Shown one piece after another: positions 45,000-55,903 of a stretch of 64,000 nucleotides of DNA. Positions within the stretch are counted from its first letter, which is position 1; every line of letters begins with the position of its first letter. This DNA comes from Erinaceus europaeus (taxonomy: Eukaryota > Chordata > Mammalia > Eulipotyphla > Erinaceidae). The notes beneath the pieces were generated by a model. The model did no database searches and was not told where the DNA came from. It worked only from the letters and a program-made list of their open reading frames with translations. Made by a program: the position numbers and the translations under genes. The DNA lies in the NCBI RefSeq assembly GCF_950295315.1, contig NC_080165.1, positions 6,360,320-6,424,319 on the forward strand, given 5' to 3'.

Positions 45000-45216
45000 G
45001 GGCCAGAAGATGGCACACCTGGCTGAGCGCACATGTTACAGTGCACAAGGACCTAGGTTCAAGTCCCCGGTCCCCACCTGCAGGGGCAAAAGCTTCACAA
45101 GTGGTGAAGCAGGGCTGCAGGTGTCTCTCTGTCTCTTTCCCTATCTCCCCCTTCTTCTGGATTTCTGGCTATCTCTATCCAATAAATAAATAAATAAATA
45201 AATATAATAAAAAATT
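45000..45216 (+). mobile_element. F2 SINE
   Basis: GGGGCCAGAAGATGGCACAC head to an AATAAATAAATAAATAAAT tail. Confidence 0.92.
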
Positions 45217-45367
45217 GCTTCCCTAATCTAACAAGCTATTTCAAAACAGGTTTTCCTCCAAATGTTCACTTCAGAGAGAAGACATAAATTTGAAAATAAA
45301 TCCTATTAAAATAGATGCAATTGGTTTTTTTCTCTGCTACATTTTAATTGTATATATATATGTATAT

Positions 45368-45645
45368 ATTTAATATTTACTTATTTACCTATTCCCTTTT
45401 GTTGCCCTTGTTGTTTTATTGTTGTAGTTATTATTGATGTCATTGTTGTTGGATAGGACAGAGAGAAATGGAGAGAGGAGAAACAGAGAGGGGAAGAGAA
45501 AGACAGACACCTGCAGACCTGCTTCACCACCTGTGAAGCGACTCCCCTGCAGGTGGGGAGCCGGGGGCTCGAACCAGGATCATTAATGGCGGTCCTTGCG
45601 CTTTGCGCCACCTGCGCTTAACCCATTGCACCACTGCCCGACTCC
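45368..45645 (-). mobile_element. F1 SINE
   Basis: Antisense; flanks share TTTAATTGTATA and CTAATTTTCTGTATA. Confidence 0.92.
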
Positions 45646-45954
45646 CTAATTTTCTGTATATTACTAAAAACTTGACAGAAGTCTATGGTGATTTGTGCTG
45701 GTGCATATGACCTTCGTGTACTTCTCGTCAAATGACTGGCACATAGAGGACTCTGTTCTCATCTACTTTAGCAATGAAGTTTGTCGATAAAGAGCCTGGA
45801 GGCTGTCAATAAATTAGGGTGTGTGTAAATGTTGATGGTTTAGGTTAGAAATGATTACATTCCAGATTTCACCTTGCCAGCTGAAAGGGGAGTTCCAGAG
45901 GTCCAGGTCAGGTAGAAGTAGAATTTTTTAAGTGTATTTTACTTTATTTATTTA

Positions 45955-46102
45955 TTTTTAAAGATGTTGTTTATTAATGAGAAAGATAGGAGGAGAGGGA
46001 AAGAACCAGATATCACCCTGGTACATGTGCTGCTGGGGCTTGAACTCAGGACCTCATGCTTGAGAGTCCAGTGCTTTATCCACTGAGCCATCTCCCAGAC
46101 CA
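45955..46102 (-). mobile_element. F3 SINE
   Basis: GCTTGAACTCAGGACCTCAT and CCAGTGCTTTATCCACTGAG, the reverse of the element at 20851. Confidence 0.88.
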
Positions 46103-46630
46103 CTTTTTAGTGTCTTTTAGGTCTGCCGGCAGGCTGCTCTGAGCACATGTGAACGGGAGGGCATGTGTGTTGTGATTGCTGTTTTCTCTCATACTAGACG
46201 AGGGAGTGAAAGTAGTGGGGGTGAAGGCTGAGTGTGTGGTTTGATCGTGAAGGACTTTGACTGTTTGGAAGAGAGGTGGAGAATGCTAGCTGCCTCCGTG
46301 TTGGTGTTAAGTGTTCTTACACACAAGTCTTCATTGTCTGCTGGAGTCCTGATTCGAAGGATGCATTTCTGTCCTCATCGAATGTGCTTCCTCTAGGGCT
46401 TTTGCCATGATCCACACTTCCCTCCTTAAATTCTCACTGCTGTTGGCTTTCATGACATATTGTCCTTCTGAGACATATGCTGATAAGGCAACTACTATGT
46501 TTGCAGTTCATTACTGGTTTTCACGTCCCTGGGAATTTGACTACAGAAAAATAGATCTCATAGTGAGTTGTGTAGATACAAATAGGATAACTGAAAATAC
46601 TTGACGGCTTTTATTTTCTCAGAGTTGGTT
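46103..46630. other. Intron stretch without recognised features
   Basis: Unique-looking sequence; a 65-codon open stretch at 46407-46604 has no recognisable similarity. Confidence 0.5.
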
Positions 46631-46633
46631 TTT

Positions 46634-46832
46634 GGTATTATCTTTATTTATTTCTTGGAGAGAGACACAGAAATTGAGAGGTAAGAGGGAGAGAGACAGA
46701 CAGACCCCTGCAACACTTCTTCCCCACTTGCAAAGTGTTCCCCCCTGCAGGTGGGGACTGGGAGCTCGAACCCAGGTCCCTGTGCACTGTAACATGTGTG
46801 TTCAACCAGGTGAACCACCACCCATCCACCCA
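46634..46832 (-). mobile_element. F2 SINE
   Basis: TATTATCTTTATTTATTTCT to GAACCACCACCCATCCACCC, antisense. Confidence 0.88.
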
Positions 46833-47123
46833 AGCCTTTATTTTTATGAATGCACATAAATGGTGGTATTATTCTTTTGACATGAGATGCTTTGGATACT
46901 ATTTGAAGAGTTGAAATTAATAGATCACCGTTTATTTGGGAATGAGAAATGGACAAGCGCCTAGTTCTGACAGTGTATATGTGTGTATATGTCTTTGGAT
47001 TCTACCCATGTTTCTTATTTATTAGTTCTGGGAATTTATATTTTCTTTACACTTCCCATACAGTAGCATAGAGACATAGATATTAAGTCCAGAGGTATTT
47101 CGCAAACATAGAAAGTAAACTTC

Positions 47124-47394
47124 TGGGAGTTGGGCGGTAGCGCAGTGGGTTAAGTGCAATTGGCACAAAGCGCAAGGACCAGCGTAAACATCCCGGTTTG
47201 AGCCCCGGCTCCCCACCTGCAGGGGAGTCACTTCACAGGCGGTGAAGCAGGTCTGCAGGTGTCTGTCTTTCTCTCCCCCTTCTGCATTCCTTCCCTCCTT
47301 TCTCCATTTCTCTCTGTCCTATCCAACAATGACGACATCAACAACAATAACTACAACAGTAAAACAATAAGGGCAACAAAAGGGAATAAAGAAA

Positions 47395-47454
<60 letters not shown>

Positions 47455-47455
47455 A
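47124..47455 (+). mobile_element. F1 SINE with GAAA-expanded tail
   Basis: GGGAGTTGGGCGGTAGCGCA head. The tail AATAAAGAAAAAGAAA runs into about 15 GAAA units (47396-47455), a microsatellite born from the SINE tail. Confidence 0.93.
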
Positions 47456-47564
47456 GACTGCTTTAATTTGGTCCGAAAGCATGTGATCAAGATGAAAAAT
47501 TACACATTAACTTCTTGTGCTTGAAGTTTACGGTAGACCTTTGACTGCATATGAATTATACCAA

Positions 47565-47770
47565 GTAATACAGAGACCTGAAACATTTCTCTTTTTCTTG
47601 TTAACTACCTTACCTATTTTTGATGTGTGATTAATGGCGGGTTGTAACATTGTGAGATGACAGTGTCTAGCTCCACACCACGCCCACCACCATACATCCA
47701 TGTCCCCACCCTCCCACCTCCCAGAGGTGACCGCCATTTTGTTCACTGATGTTTGAGTATGATGATGCAT
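47565..47770 (-). mobile_element. L1 3' UTR-like fragment
   Basis: GATTAATGGCGGGTTGTAAC then CTAGCTCCACACCACGCCCA resembles an antisense L1 3' end of a third type. Confidence 0.45.
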
Positions 47771-47849
47771 TCAGCTCCTTTGCCCCTTTTTTATTGTGGA
47801 CCATGTATTGAAGTTGTAGGTATGAATTGATACTCCAAGTCTGATAGAT

Positions 47850-48116
47850 TCATTTTCTCCCCCCATTTTGTTGCCCTTGTGGCTGTTGTTATTGTTGCCA
47901 TTGATATCATTGTTGTTGGATAGGACAGAGAGAAATGGAGAGAGGAGGGGAAGACAAAGAGGGGGAGAGAAAGACAGACACCTGCAGACCTGCTTCACCG
48001 CCTGTGAAGCAACCCCCCTACATTTGGGGAGCCGGGGGCTCAAACTGGGATCCTTATACTGGTCCTTGGTCTTTGTACCATGTGAGCTTAACATGCTGCG
48101 CTACCGCCCGGCCCCC
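47850..48116 (-). mobile_element. F1 SINE
   Basis: CATTTTGTTGCCCTTGTGG to GCTACCGCCCGGCCCC, antisense, with CTACATTTGGGGAGCC in place of the usual CTGCAGG. Confidence 0.9.
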
Positions 48117-48404
48117 CTCTACAAGATTCATTTTTATTAGTTCTTGCTCACAGGAACTCATAGTTATTATGTCAAATTGTTTTTAAAATATGAAACCAAA
48201 CATGAATTTTCTTGTATTTACTTTTTCAATACACTTGAGTCTTCTCTGGAGTTTGAAGAGAATCTTGTACTAGGTGATTTTTTTTTTTTTTTAATAACAC
48301 TAAAAGAGCACTTGTGGGATATTAAGTACTAAAACTTAAAATAGCATCAACATTATATTGAGAAGAACGGCTACAGTATTCTTACACTGGTGCTTTATTT
48401 CAAG

Positions 48405-48492
48405 GTATTAGAGAAAGAACATTCGGAAAAAAGCCCCAGACTAGCTGCATTAAACCAGACTGGACAGATTCTCCTGGATCAAATGGCAAAAG
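48405..48492 (+). CDS. UTRN: UTRN exon, spectrin repeat 4 (dystrophin exon 19 equivalent)
   Basis: 88 nt, 29 codons plus one base: VLEKEHSEKSPRLAALNQTG, QILLDQMAK. Acceptor is TTTCAAG, with A rather than C before AG, after a TTTATTT tract; donor AAAG|GTGAGC. Same length as dystrophin exon 19. HSEKSPRLAA is diverged, while LNQTGQIL is conserved. Confidence 0.95.
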
Positions 48493-48549
48493 GTGAGCCC
48501 CTTGATTTTCCTTTGTCATGCTTCCCTTCAGACAGTGCCATTGACTTAT

Positions 48550-48689
48550 TTTATATTTATTGGATAGAGACGGCCAGAAATCAAGAGGAAAGGGGGTGAT
48601 GGGGAGGGAGAGAGACAGACACCTGCAGCCCTGCTTTACCCCTTGCGCAGCTTTCCCCCTGCAGGTGGGGACTGGAGGCTCAAACCTGG
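48550..48689 (-). mobile_element. F2 SINE truncated after the B box
   Basis: Runs from TATTTATTGGATAGAGACGG to GGAGGCTCAAACCTGGG and stops; flanks ATTGACTTATT on both sides (48540 and 48689). It lies about 60 nt after an exon donor. Confidence 0.92.
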
Positions 48690-48963
48690 GATTGACTTAT
48701 TCATAGTCTGAAACTTCAGGTATTTATTTTAACACTCTAACACCCTTTCTGCTAGGAAGAAGGGTTTAATAATATGTTTCCCAGGCATCAGAGTCTTTTT
48801 CTCCTAAGATGAATTCTTATGATGAAACTGATTATGTCAAGTGGTAAAAGGCAAGTTACTTTGCTTTTCCTGATGACAGAACCTAAGTAAAACTGAAGAA
48901 CAGACAGCAGTTGTGACAGTAGAACGGTTTAACTTCTTTTGGAGGTAGAAGATTTTACCATCT

Positions 48964-49175
48964 TGGGGCCATGTTGCGGTGCACCCGATAGAGTGTGTAC
49001 TGGCCGTCGGTGAGGACCTGTGTTCAAGCCACTGGCCCCCACCTGCTGTGGGGAAGCCTCATGAGCAGAAGATCAGAGATGCACGTGCGTCTCCTCCTTT
49101 TCTGCCCCCCTCTCCATCCTCTCCACCTAATCTCTGCCTTTCCTCCCTTCTCTCTCTCCCTCCCTCCCTTCCTTC

Positions 49176-49208
<33 letters not shown>

Positions 49209-49235
49209 GTCTTTTATCTCCTATGAAAAGAAAAG
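48964..49235 (+). mobile_element. F2-like SINE, old, with TC-rich tail
   Basis: GGGGCCATGTTGCGGTGCAC head, GTGTTCAAGCCACTGGCCC B box, and an expanded pyrimidine tract at 49141-49209. Confidence 0.8.
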
Positions 49236-49534
49236 AGAAGCAATTACCGCTGGGAATGGCAGAGTCACTGTATCAGAACCAAGTCTCAGTGAGAACCTAG
49301 TTGGTAAAATAATTAAAAAATAATAAGAATGAATAACAATATCAAAGGATGATTTTAAAATTTCATCCCATGGAGTTAAATATTGATATTTTCTTGTGTG
49401 TGTTTGTGGGGGGGGGGGAGGAGAGCTTTCTCAAGGCAGTGTTGGGAAATGAAATTAATGTAAATTTTTTAGGTTAATTTTTTTGATTCCTTTCAGTGTA
49501 TTTCATTGACTACAGGGTTTTTTGTTTGTTTGTT

Positions 49535-49700
49535 TGTTTTTATTTATAAAATAGAAACTCTGACAAGACCGTAGGATAAGAGGGGAACAATTCCACACAA
49601 TCCCTGCCACCTGCATACCATATCCTACTCCCTCCCCTGATATCTGTCCTATTCTGTATCCCTCTGGGAGCATGGCCAATGACCCAACTAGTTTTTGCCT
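49535..49700 (-). mobile_element. R-A repeat fragment
   Basis: TAAGAGGGGAACAATTCCAC to TCTGTATCCCTCTGGGAGCA. A further R-A-like part at 49740-49830 has GAGAGTAACTCCCAAATATG. Confidence 0.75.
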
Positions 49701-49849
49701 GAACCTCTAAACTCAGGTGACCTAAGCTGTTGTCATGGTTGGAAAAAGGGCCAGAAAGCTGGATCAGGAAAGAGAGTAACTCCCAAATATGGGAAAAGTC
49801 TTGCTAACTGTAAACCCCATCGATCTGAACTATAGGGTTTTTTTCCCTC

Positions 49850-50144
49850 CTTTTTATTTATTTATTTATTCATTTATTTTCCCTTTTGATGCCCTTGTTT
49901 TTCATTATTGTTATATATTGTTGTTGTTACCGATGTCGTCATTGTTAGATAGGACAGAGAGAAATGGAGAGAGGAGGGGAAGACCGAGAGGGGGAGAGAA
50001 AGACAGACACCTGCAGACCTGCTTCACCGCCTGTGAAGTGACCCCCCTGCAGGTGGGAAGCCAGGGGCTCGAACTGGGATCCTTATGCCGGTCCTTGCAC
50101 TTTGCGCCACATGCACTTAACCCACTGCGCTACCGCTGGACTCC
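49850..50144 (-). mobile_element. F1 SINE
   Basis: Antisense copy ending GCTACCGCTGGACTCCC; T run follows. Confidence 0.92.
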
Positions 50145-50930
50145 CACACTTTTTTTTTTTTTAAATAGGTAAATTTCATGAGATGTTCTTTGTAAGTGAA
50201 AATTTCATCTACGTTGAAGACTTTTTTTCTGCATGGTCCACAGGGACTTAGAAGGTCTGAAGATCAGAATTTTAGCCAGAATGTTTGGCATATGGCGGTT
50301 TCCTTGGTTCTGTTTTGGAAGAACTTTCTTGTGACAGAGGTGACAGGGACCCAAGATAGAATTAGGATTATCAGTTTGCTCTGAACCTGTAAAGGAGTGG
50401 TTATGAACCTCCTTTCACATGTATACTGAGAAATGCCAAATATACGCAAAAGGCATAGCTAGTACAGTGACGGTTCTTGAACCCTGTGATTAGCCAGCCA
50501 TAGTGACTAAGATTTTCCGCTCTTCCTACCTAACTACACAGCTCTACTCACTCTGCAGTGGTTCTTTGGTACTTGCCGTGCTGACTGTGTGTCACACTCA
50601 GTGTCACACTCAGTGGGGCTGACGTTTCCTGACACCTCCTGCCCCTGGGTGCTGGCAAGGTGATTGATTCTCCACGCACCTGGCAGGTCATTCAAAGTCC
50701 TAGGAGCTCTTGCCATCCACTTTGCAATCTGCGCTACCCTGTGGTTTGGTCACCTGGTCACCAAGGCTATTTCTAGCCACCTGCTTTGCTTTTCCTTTCC
50801 CTGATGACAGAGAGTTTGTCTTCTGATGTGAAAAACCAAGATTAGCCCAAATGTCTGACTCACTCACAGTGTGGCCAGTTCTGGTATATACACGGCTAAG
50901 GTGCCCTTCCAGACATTCAAGGAAGTAAAC
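50145..50930. other. Intron stretch without recognised features
   Basis: Unique-looking, except a small direct repeat of GTGTCACACTCA at 50588-50611. Confidence 0.5.
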
Positions 50931-50939
50931 ATAGTTATT

Positions 50940-51229
50940 TTTTTTATTTTAATTTTTTATATTTATTCCTTTTTGTTACCCTTGTTTTATTGTTGTATTT
51001 ATTATTGTTGTTATTGATGTCATTGTTGTCGGATAGGACAGAGAGAAATGGAGAGAGGAGGGGAAGACAGAGAGGGGGAGAGAAAGACGGACACCTGCAG
51101 ACCTGCTTCACCACCTGTGAAGCGACTCCCCTGCAGGTGGGAAGCTGGGGGCTCAAACCGGGATCCTTATACTGGGCCTTGCGTTTTGGGCCCCGTGGTC
51201 TCAATCTGCTGTGCTACCGCCCGACTCCC
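50940..51229 (-). mobile_element. F1 SINE, first of a pair
   Basis: Antisense copy whose flanks are AGTTATTTTTTTT (50933) and AGTTATTTATTTT (51230). Confidence 0.93.
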
Positions 51230-51239
51230 AGTTATTTAT

Positions 51240-51589
51240 TTTTTTTCCTCCAGGGTTATTGCTGGGCTTGGTGCCTGCACCATGAATCCACCGCTCCTGG
51301 AGGCCATTTTTCCCCCTTTTGTTGCCCTTGTTGTTGTAGCCTCGTTATGGTCATTATTATTGCCATTGTTGATGTTGTTCGTTGTTGGATAGGACAGAGA
51401 GAAATAGAGAGAGGAGGGGAAGACAGAGAGAGGGAGAGAAAGACAGACACCTGCAGACCTGCTTCACCACCAGTGAAGCGACTCCCCTGCAAGTGGGGAG
51501 CTGGGGACTCGAACCGGGATCCTTACGCCTGTCCTTGCGCTTTGTGCCACATGCGCTTAACCCATTGCGCCACCGCCTGACCCCCCCCC
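51240..51589 (-). mobile_element. F1L SINE, second of a pair
   Basis: Begins at the shared target and ends before a third copy, AGTTATTTTTTAAG (51590). Starts TTTTCCTCCAGGGTTATTGC. Confidence 0.93.
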
Positions 51590-51773
51590 AGTTATTTTTT
51601 AAGCGTCTCATTATGATTTTCTTTTTGCCATGTGAAATTAGACTTTACCAGTGATTGTTATGTGTGTCACTGCCTCATACTGTTTTCAAGGTGTTACGAT
51701 GTTTTTTAGTCGATCCTGAGCAAGGTTTTCAATGACAGACAAACGGCCTGTGTGTTTCTTTATTTTGGTGTAG

Positions 51774-52015
51774 AAGGTCTTCCTACTGAAGAGATCAACA
51801 ACATTCTGGAGAAGGTATCATTTGAATGGAAGGATGTATCCCAGAATTTGGGAGACCTAGCAAGAAAAATTCAACTACAGGAGGATATCAATGTTTACTT
51901 TGAACAGCTCAATGAGTTGGAACAGATCATAAAGAAAAAAGAGGAGTGGGTGAAAAGTGTTCCCTTTGCAGAATGTCCTCCACAGTCCTTGCCTGGTCTG
52001 CAGGACTCCTGTCAG
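51774..52015 (+). CDS. UTRN: UTRN exon, spectrin repeats 4-5 (dystrophin exon 20 equivalent)
   Basis: 242 nt; two bases complete glutamate, then 80 codons from [20 protein letters not shown] through [20 protein letters not shown] and [20 protein letters not shown] to [27 protein letters not shown] is the third helix of repeat 4. Acceptor TTTTGGTGTAG, donor CAG|GTAAGA. Same length as dystrophin exon 20. Confidence 0.97.
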
Positions 52016-52192
52016 GTAAGAAGTCAACCACCTGATGTACGGTAGAGTTCAACACCCAGTTCTGTATTTTAAAATATATGCTACTTGAGGCATGATGTTT
52101 TGGTTGATTGTGCCCTCTGTGAATTCCCCCTCTGTGGGAGGCAGTCTCACAGTGAGTTCTGTGACCTGTGACTGCGGTTTTCTTTCCCGTAG

Positions 52193-52373
52193 AGGGAACT
52201 GACAGATCTCCTTGGCCTTGGCCCCAAGATGGAAATGGTGCGTTGCAGCTGCTCGGTCCTGAGATCTCAGCTGTCTGGCCCTGACTTCGTTCAGCGGGAT
52301 TTTGATATCTTTCTGGCTCACTTTCACTCTGTGCAGCGGGATTTAGAAAACTGCCGGCAGCAGCTGGATGACG
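52193..52373 (+). CDS. UTRN: UTRN exon, spectrin repeat 5 (dystrophin exon 21 equivalent)
   Basis: 181 nt, 60 codons plus one base: RELTDLLGLGPKMEMVRCSC, SVLRSQLSGPDFVQRDFDIF, LAHFHSVQRDLENCRQQLDD. Acceptor TTTCCCGTAG, donor GACG|GTAAAC. This is the most diverged exon of the set against my memory of human utrophin, notably with extra cysteines, but frame and length are intact. Confidence 0.95.
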
Positions 52374-52591
52374 GTAAACACAGCGATGTCCTAGTACCTT
52401 CTGTGTGCCTGCCTTTAGAGCTTGGGTATCCTTACTTGTTCTGTGCCATCCTCACTGTTCTCATCCGTGCCTGATAGTGTTCCAGGTATTCAAGTAAATG
52501 ACACCGCATTCTGAATCCGCCTTCTAGATCAGACTGCAAGCAACCTTCACATGCTCTCCAGTAATTGTGTAGGGATACAGTGATTTCTTTT

Positions 52592-52821
52592 TTTTTTTTA
52601 AGTTTTTTTAAAAATTATTTTTATTGTTTGGATAGAGACAGCTAGAAATGGAGAGGGTAGGGGGAGAGGTAGAGAGAGGGAGAGAGACCGAGAGACTCCT
52701 GAAGCCCTGTTTTACCACTTGTGAAGCTCTCCCCCCTGCAGGAGGGGACCAGGGACTCAATCCTGGGCCCTTGTGCACTGTGATGTGAGCACTCAACCAG
52801 GTGCGCCACCACCTGGCCCCA
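52592..52821 (-). mobile_element. F2 SINE
   Basis: Antisense; flanks CAGTGATTTCTTT and AAGTGATTTCTAA. Confidence 0.93.
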
Positions 52822-52974
52822 TAAGTGATTTCTAAAGCATTTTTTAAAGGGCTCTGGGTTATTTGTTTGTTTGTTTGTATTTCCTTCCTCTCATGAGAGT
52901 AGAATAGATAATAACCATTACTAGTAAGGCTAAAGAGAATGGTTACTTAATTCATTTTCTCAGAATGCTTTCTT

Positions 52975-53082
52975 ATTTTATTTTATTTATCATTTACTTG
53001 TCATGGAGACCAGGATTTTGAACCCAGGTCCTTGTGCGTGGTATCATGTGCACTTAACCAGGAGTGCCATCAGCAGGCCCCT
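52975..53082 (-). mobile_element. F2 SINE, middle deleted
   Basis: TTATTTATCATTTACTTGTC joins GGAGACCAGGATTTTGAACC; head GTGCCATCAGCAGGCCCC. Confidence 0.75.
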
Positions 53083-53089
53083 ATGTGGG

Positions 53090-54100
53090 ACTATGTGAAA
53101 GCCTGGTAGAGCTTAGGGGAGCTCTCCCATCTTTGTGATGGAGGTCTGGAAAGACACCTCACTTGTCAGTCTCTCCCCTGTAGGTATGGAGCTAAGAGGG
53201 AAATGCTTTCCGGAGCTAAGAGGGAAATGCTTTCCGTGACTCAGTTTCCCCTTGTTAGTCTCTCAAAGCTTCACAATAGAGCCTGCATCCTCTCATACTT
53301 AGTTCACTCCCCTGCTAGCAGACCAAATGGCTGCCTGCTTGTAAGTTCACTCAACGTTTACTATGTTCACCCAGAGCTCACCATCCTTTGATCTTTTTTA
53401 TTTATTTATTTGTTTAAATTTATTTCCTTTTTGTTTCCATTGTTGTTGTAGTTATTATTGTTGTTGATGTCATTGTTGGATAGGACAGAGAGAAATGGAG
53501 AGAGGAGGGGAAGACAGAGAGGGGGAGACAAAGACAGACACCTGCAGATGTGCTTCACCGCCTGTGAAGCGACTCCCCTGCAGGTGGGGAGCCGGAGGCT
53601 CGAACCGGGATCCTTACGCTGGTCCTTGTGCTTCGCGCCACCTGCGCTTAACCCGCTGCGCCACCGCCCGACTCCCCCTTTGATCCTCTGATCACACACA
53701 TAAGCAAACTCCATCACAGGCCTTGCCAGCACCTTGGCAGTGAGACCCCCACACCTATTTCCTTGCCTTTGATATTTATGATTTAGATCAAGCTTTGTCC
53801 TTCTCTGCTTTATCTCACCCTACTGGCTTAACCACCATGTTTTTCTTAATACCTTTAGATAATTAACATGTCTTGCATCATGGAAACTAATTGCTTTGAC
53901 CTTTCTGTATCTCATCATTTCTTGTCATGCCTACCACTCCCCACCATAGGGGTATCTGACCTTTAAGAAACCTGTAATTTCTGACATAGGTGAAAAATGT
54001 CCTTTGTTCTGTTTGCTATAAAACTCTATACTTACCGCAAATAAAGTGGAAGTTCATACCTGAGTTTCCCCTGGCAGTTTTCCTTCTGCATCATGCAGTC
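53090..54100 (+). mobile_element. Probable LTR of an endogenous retrovirus
   Basis: Ends look like TGTGGGACTATG and a downstream CA near 54093. CTATAAAA at 54016-54023 and AATAAA at 54040-54045 have LTR-like spacing, followed by a short U5-like stretch. A 24-nt block starting GGAGCTAAGAGGGAAATGCT is duplicated at about 53186 and 53210. An F1 SINE is inserted. No target duplication was found, so the ends are uncertain. Confidence 0.5.
53396..53677 (-). mobile_element. F1 SINE within the LTR
   Basis: Antisense copy; flanks CCTTTGATC at 53384 and 53678. Confidence 0.95.
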
Positions 54101-54174
54101 CCTAGAACTGGTGACGGGAAAGCCAGTGGCTTACCTTGGGTTGCGAGGCCACCCACATAAGTGCCAGCACCCCT

Positions 54175-54565
54175 ATTCTTATTTTATTTTACCAGAGTAC
54201 TGCTCAGCTGTGGCTTATGGTTGTGGTGGGAACAAACCTGGGCCTTTGGAGCCTCAGGCAGGAAAATCTTTTTGCATAATCATTATGCTATCTCCCCACC
54301 CTGTTACTTAATTTTTTATGATTTATTTATTTATTTTTAACCAGAGCCTTGCTGAGCTCAGGCTGATGGTAGGGCTGGGGATTGAACCTTGGACCTCAGA
54401 GCCTCAGGCAGGAGAGTCTTTTTGCAGAACCACTGTGTGTTCTCCCCTGTATTGTTGTTGTGGTGGTGGTTATTATTATCATTTTCCCCAGAGCTCTGTT
54501 CAACTCTGGATGATGGTAGTGATGGGGATTGAACCTGGCGACCCCAGAGCCTCAAGCAGGAAGGT
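54175..54565 (-). mobile_element. Three old SINEs in a row
   Basis: Three antisense copies of one old element (near 54190-54300, 54340-54450, 54485-54562). Each reads CCAGAGC/TACTGCTCAGCT-like, then GGGATTGAACCT-like, then CCTCAGGCAGGA-like. Likely relatives of F3. Confidence 0.65.
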
Positions 54566-54874
54566 ATTTGTTGTTTTGTTTTGCCTCCAGGCTTATCACT
54601 GGGGGTTCTGTGCCTGCACTACGAATCCACTGCTTCTGGAGCCTATTTTTTCCATTTTGTTGCCCATGTTGTTATTGCTGTTGTCGTTGTTGGATAGGAC
54701 AGAGAGAAATGGAGAGGAGGGGAAGACAGAGATGGGGAGAGAAAGACAGACACCTGCAGACCTGCTTCACTGCCTGTGAAACAACCTCCCTGCACTGGGG
54801 AGCCGGGGACTGGAACCCGGATCCTTGCACTTCGCACCACGTATGCTTAACCTGCTGTGCTGCCACCCAGCCCT
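54566..54874 (-). mobile_element. F1L SINE
   Basis: Antisense long form inserted in the third old SINE; flanks AGCAGGAAGG and AGCAGGAATT. Confidence 0.88.
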
Positions 54875-55006
54875 CCAGCAGGAATTCTGGTCTTTTTATA
54901 GAAGCCATGTGCTGTCTCCCCAGCATTATCATTGAACCTGGGGCCTCAAGGCTGGCTTGCTTATTTCGCTTAGCATAACATCCTAATAGTTCACCTATAT
55001 GGTTGG

Positions 55007-55046
<40 letters not shown>

Positions 55047-55215
55047 CCTCTTTCCCCTTCTCCCTCTCCCTTTCTCTCTATCTCCTGAGAAATGTTCTAT
55101 TTGATGTGTTACCACAACTGTTCATTCATTAACTCATGGGTAGGTATTTGTCTTGATTCCATCTTTTGACTTTTGTGAATTTTGCTGCTAGTTTGTTGTT
55201 GCTAGTTGGTAGAAA
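54875..55215 (-). mobile_element. Old SINE remnant and antisense L1 fragment with TC tract
   Basis: 54875-54950 continues the old SINE. 54955-55215 reads like decayed antisense L1 ORF2 (TTCGCTTAGCATAACATCC), with a pyrimidine tract at 55008-55082. Confidence 0.55.
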
Positions 55216-55757
55216 CCCCTTTTGTTCAAATGAACTTCCTTTCACAAGACAAGGTTGCTTGTCTGTGATTTTTACATCAGTGACTGAAGTAAACACAATT
55301 CCAACTTGACCGTCATTATTTCTCAGTATATGAGCAGCCCTGTTTCATGGTCAAATCTGTCTGTGAGCTTGGACTTCAAGTAAGACTGGTTGAGAGGATC
55401 TTTTTGTTCTTTTATTCATTGTGTAGCAATTGGTGAGAATGAGATTACCAGAGACAAAAGAAACGTTGTGGTGCTGTGTTCAGAGAGACATTTCATCATG
55501 ATGAAATGAAGAAAACTGATAGTGGGGCTAGTTAATATTTCAAACAGCAACATCCGCAGGAATGAAGTCACTGACTCTGAGAAATGCCAAGAGAGTGATT
55601 TATTTTAGTAGCTAACAAAGGCCCCCTTTTTTATTGTGGGTTTTAACTTCTTGTATATTAGAAATTACTTATTATATTTATTTGGAAGATTTATTGCATG
55701 TCCAGTAGTATTGAGTTCCTAACCTTAGTCTCAAAGTAAGTACTTCTCAATGAACAG
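55216..55757. other. Intron stretch without recognised features
   Basis: Unique-looking AT-rich sequence leading to the exon at 55758. Confidence 0.5.
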
Positions 55758-55903
55758 AACTGAAGAGCCAGCGTGGACATGCATATTTGGGAGCATTGAA
55801 GAACCTGAAAGAGGTTCTGAGTGATGCAGAGGACAAGGCCCAGATATCTCTGAATATGTTAAATGATTTCACAGAAGTTGAGAAGGCCCTGCAGGAAGCA
55901 AAG
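55758..55903 (+). CDS. UTRN: UTRN exon, spectrin repeats 5-6 (dystrophin exon 22 equivalent)
   Basis: 146 nt; two bases complete glutamate, then 48 codons: [48 protein letters not shown]. Acceptor ATGAACAG with a weak pyrimidine tract (AGTACTTCTCAATG), donor AAG|GTAATA. Same length as dystrophin exon 22. Confidence 0.95.
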
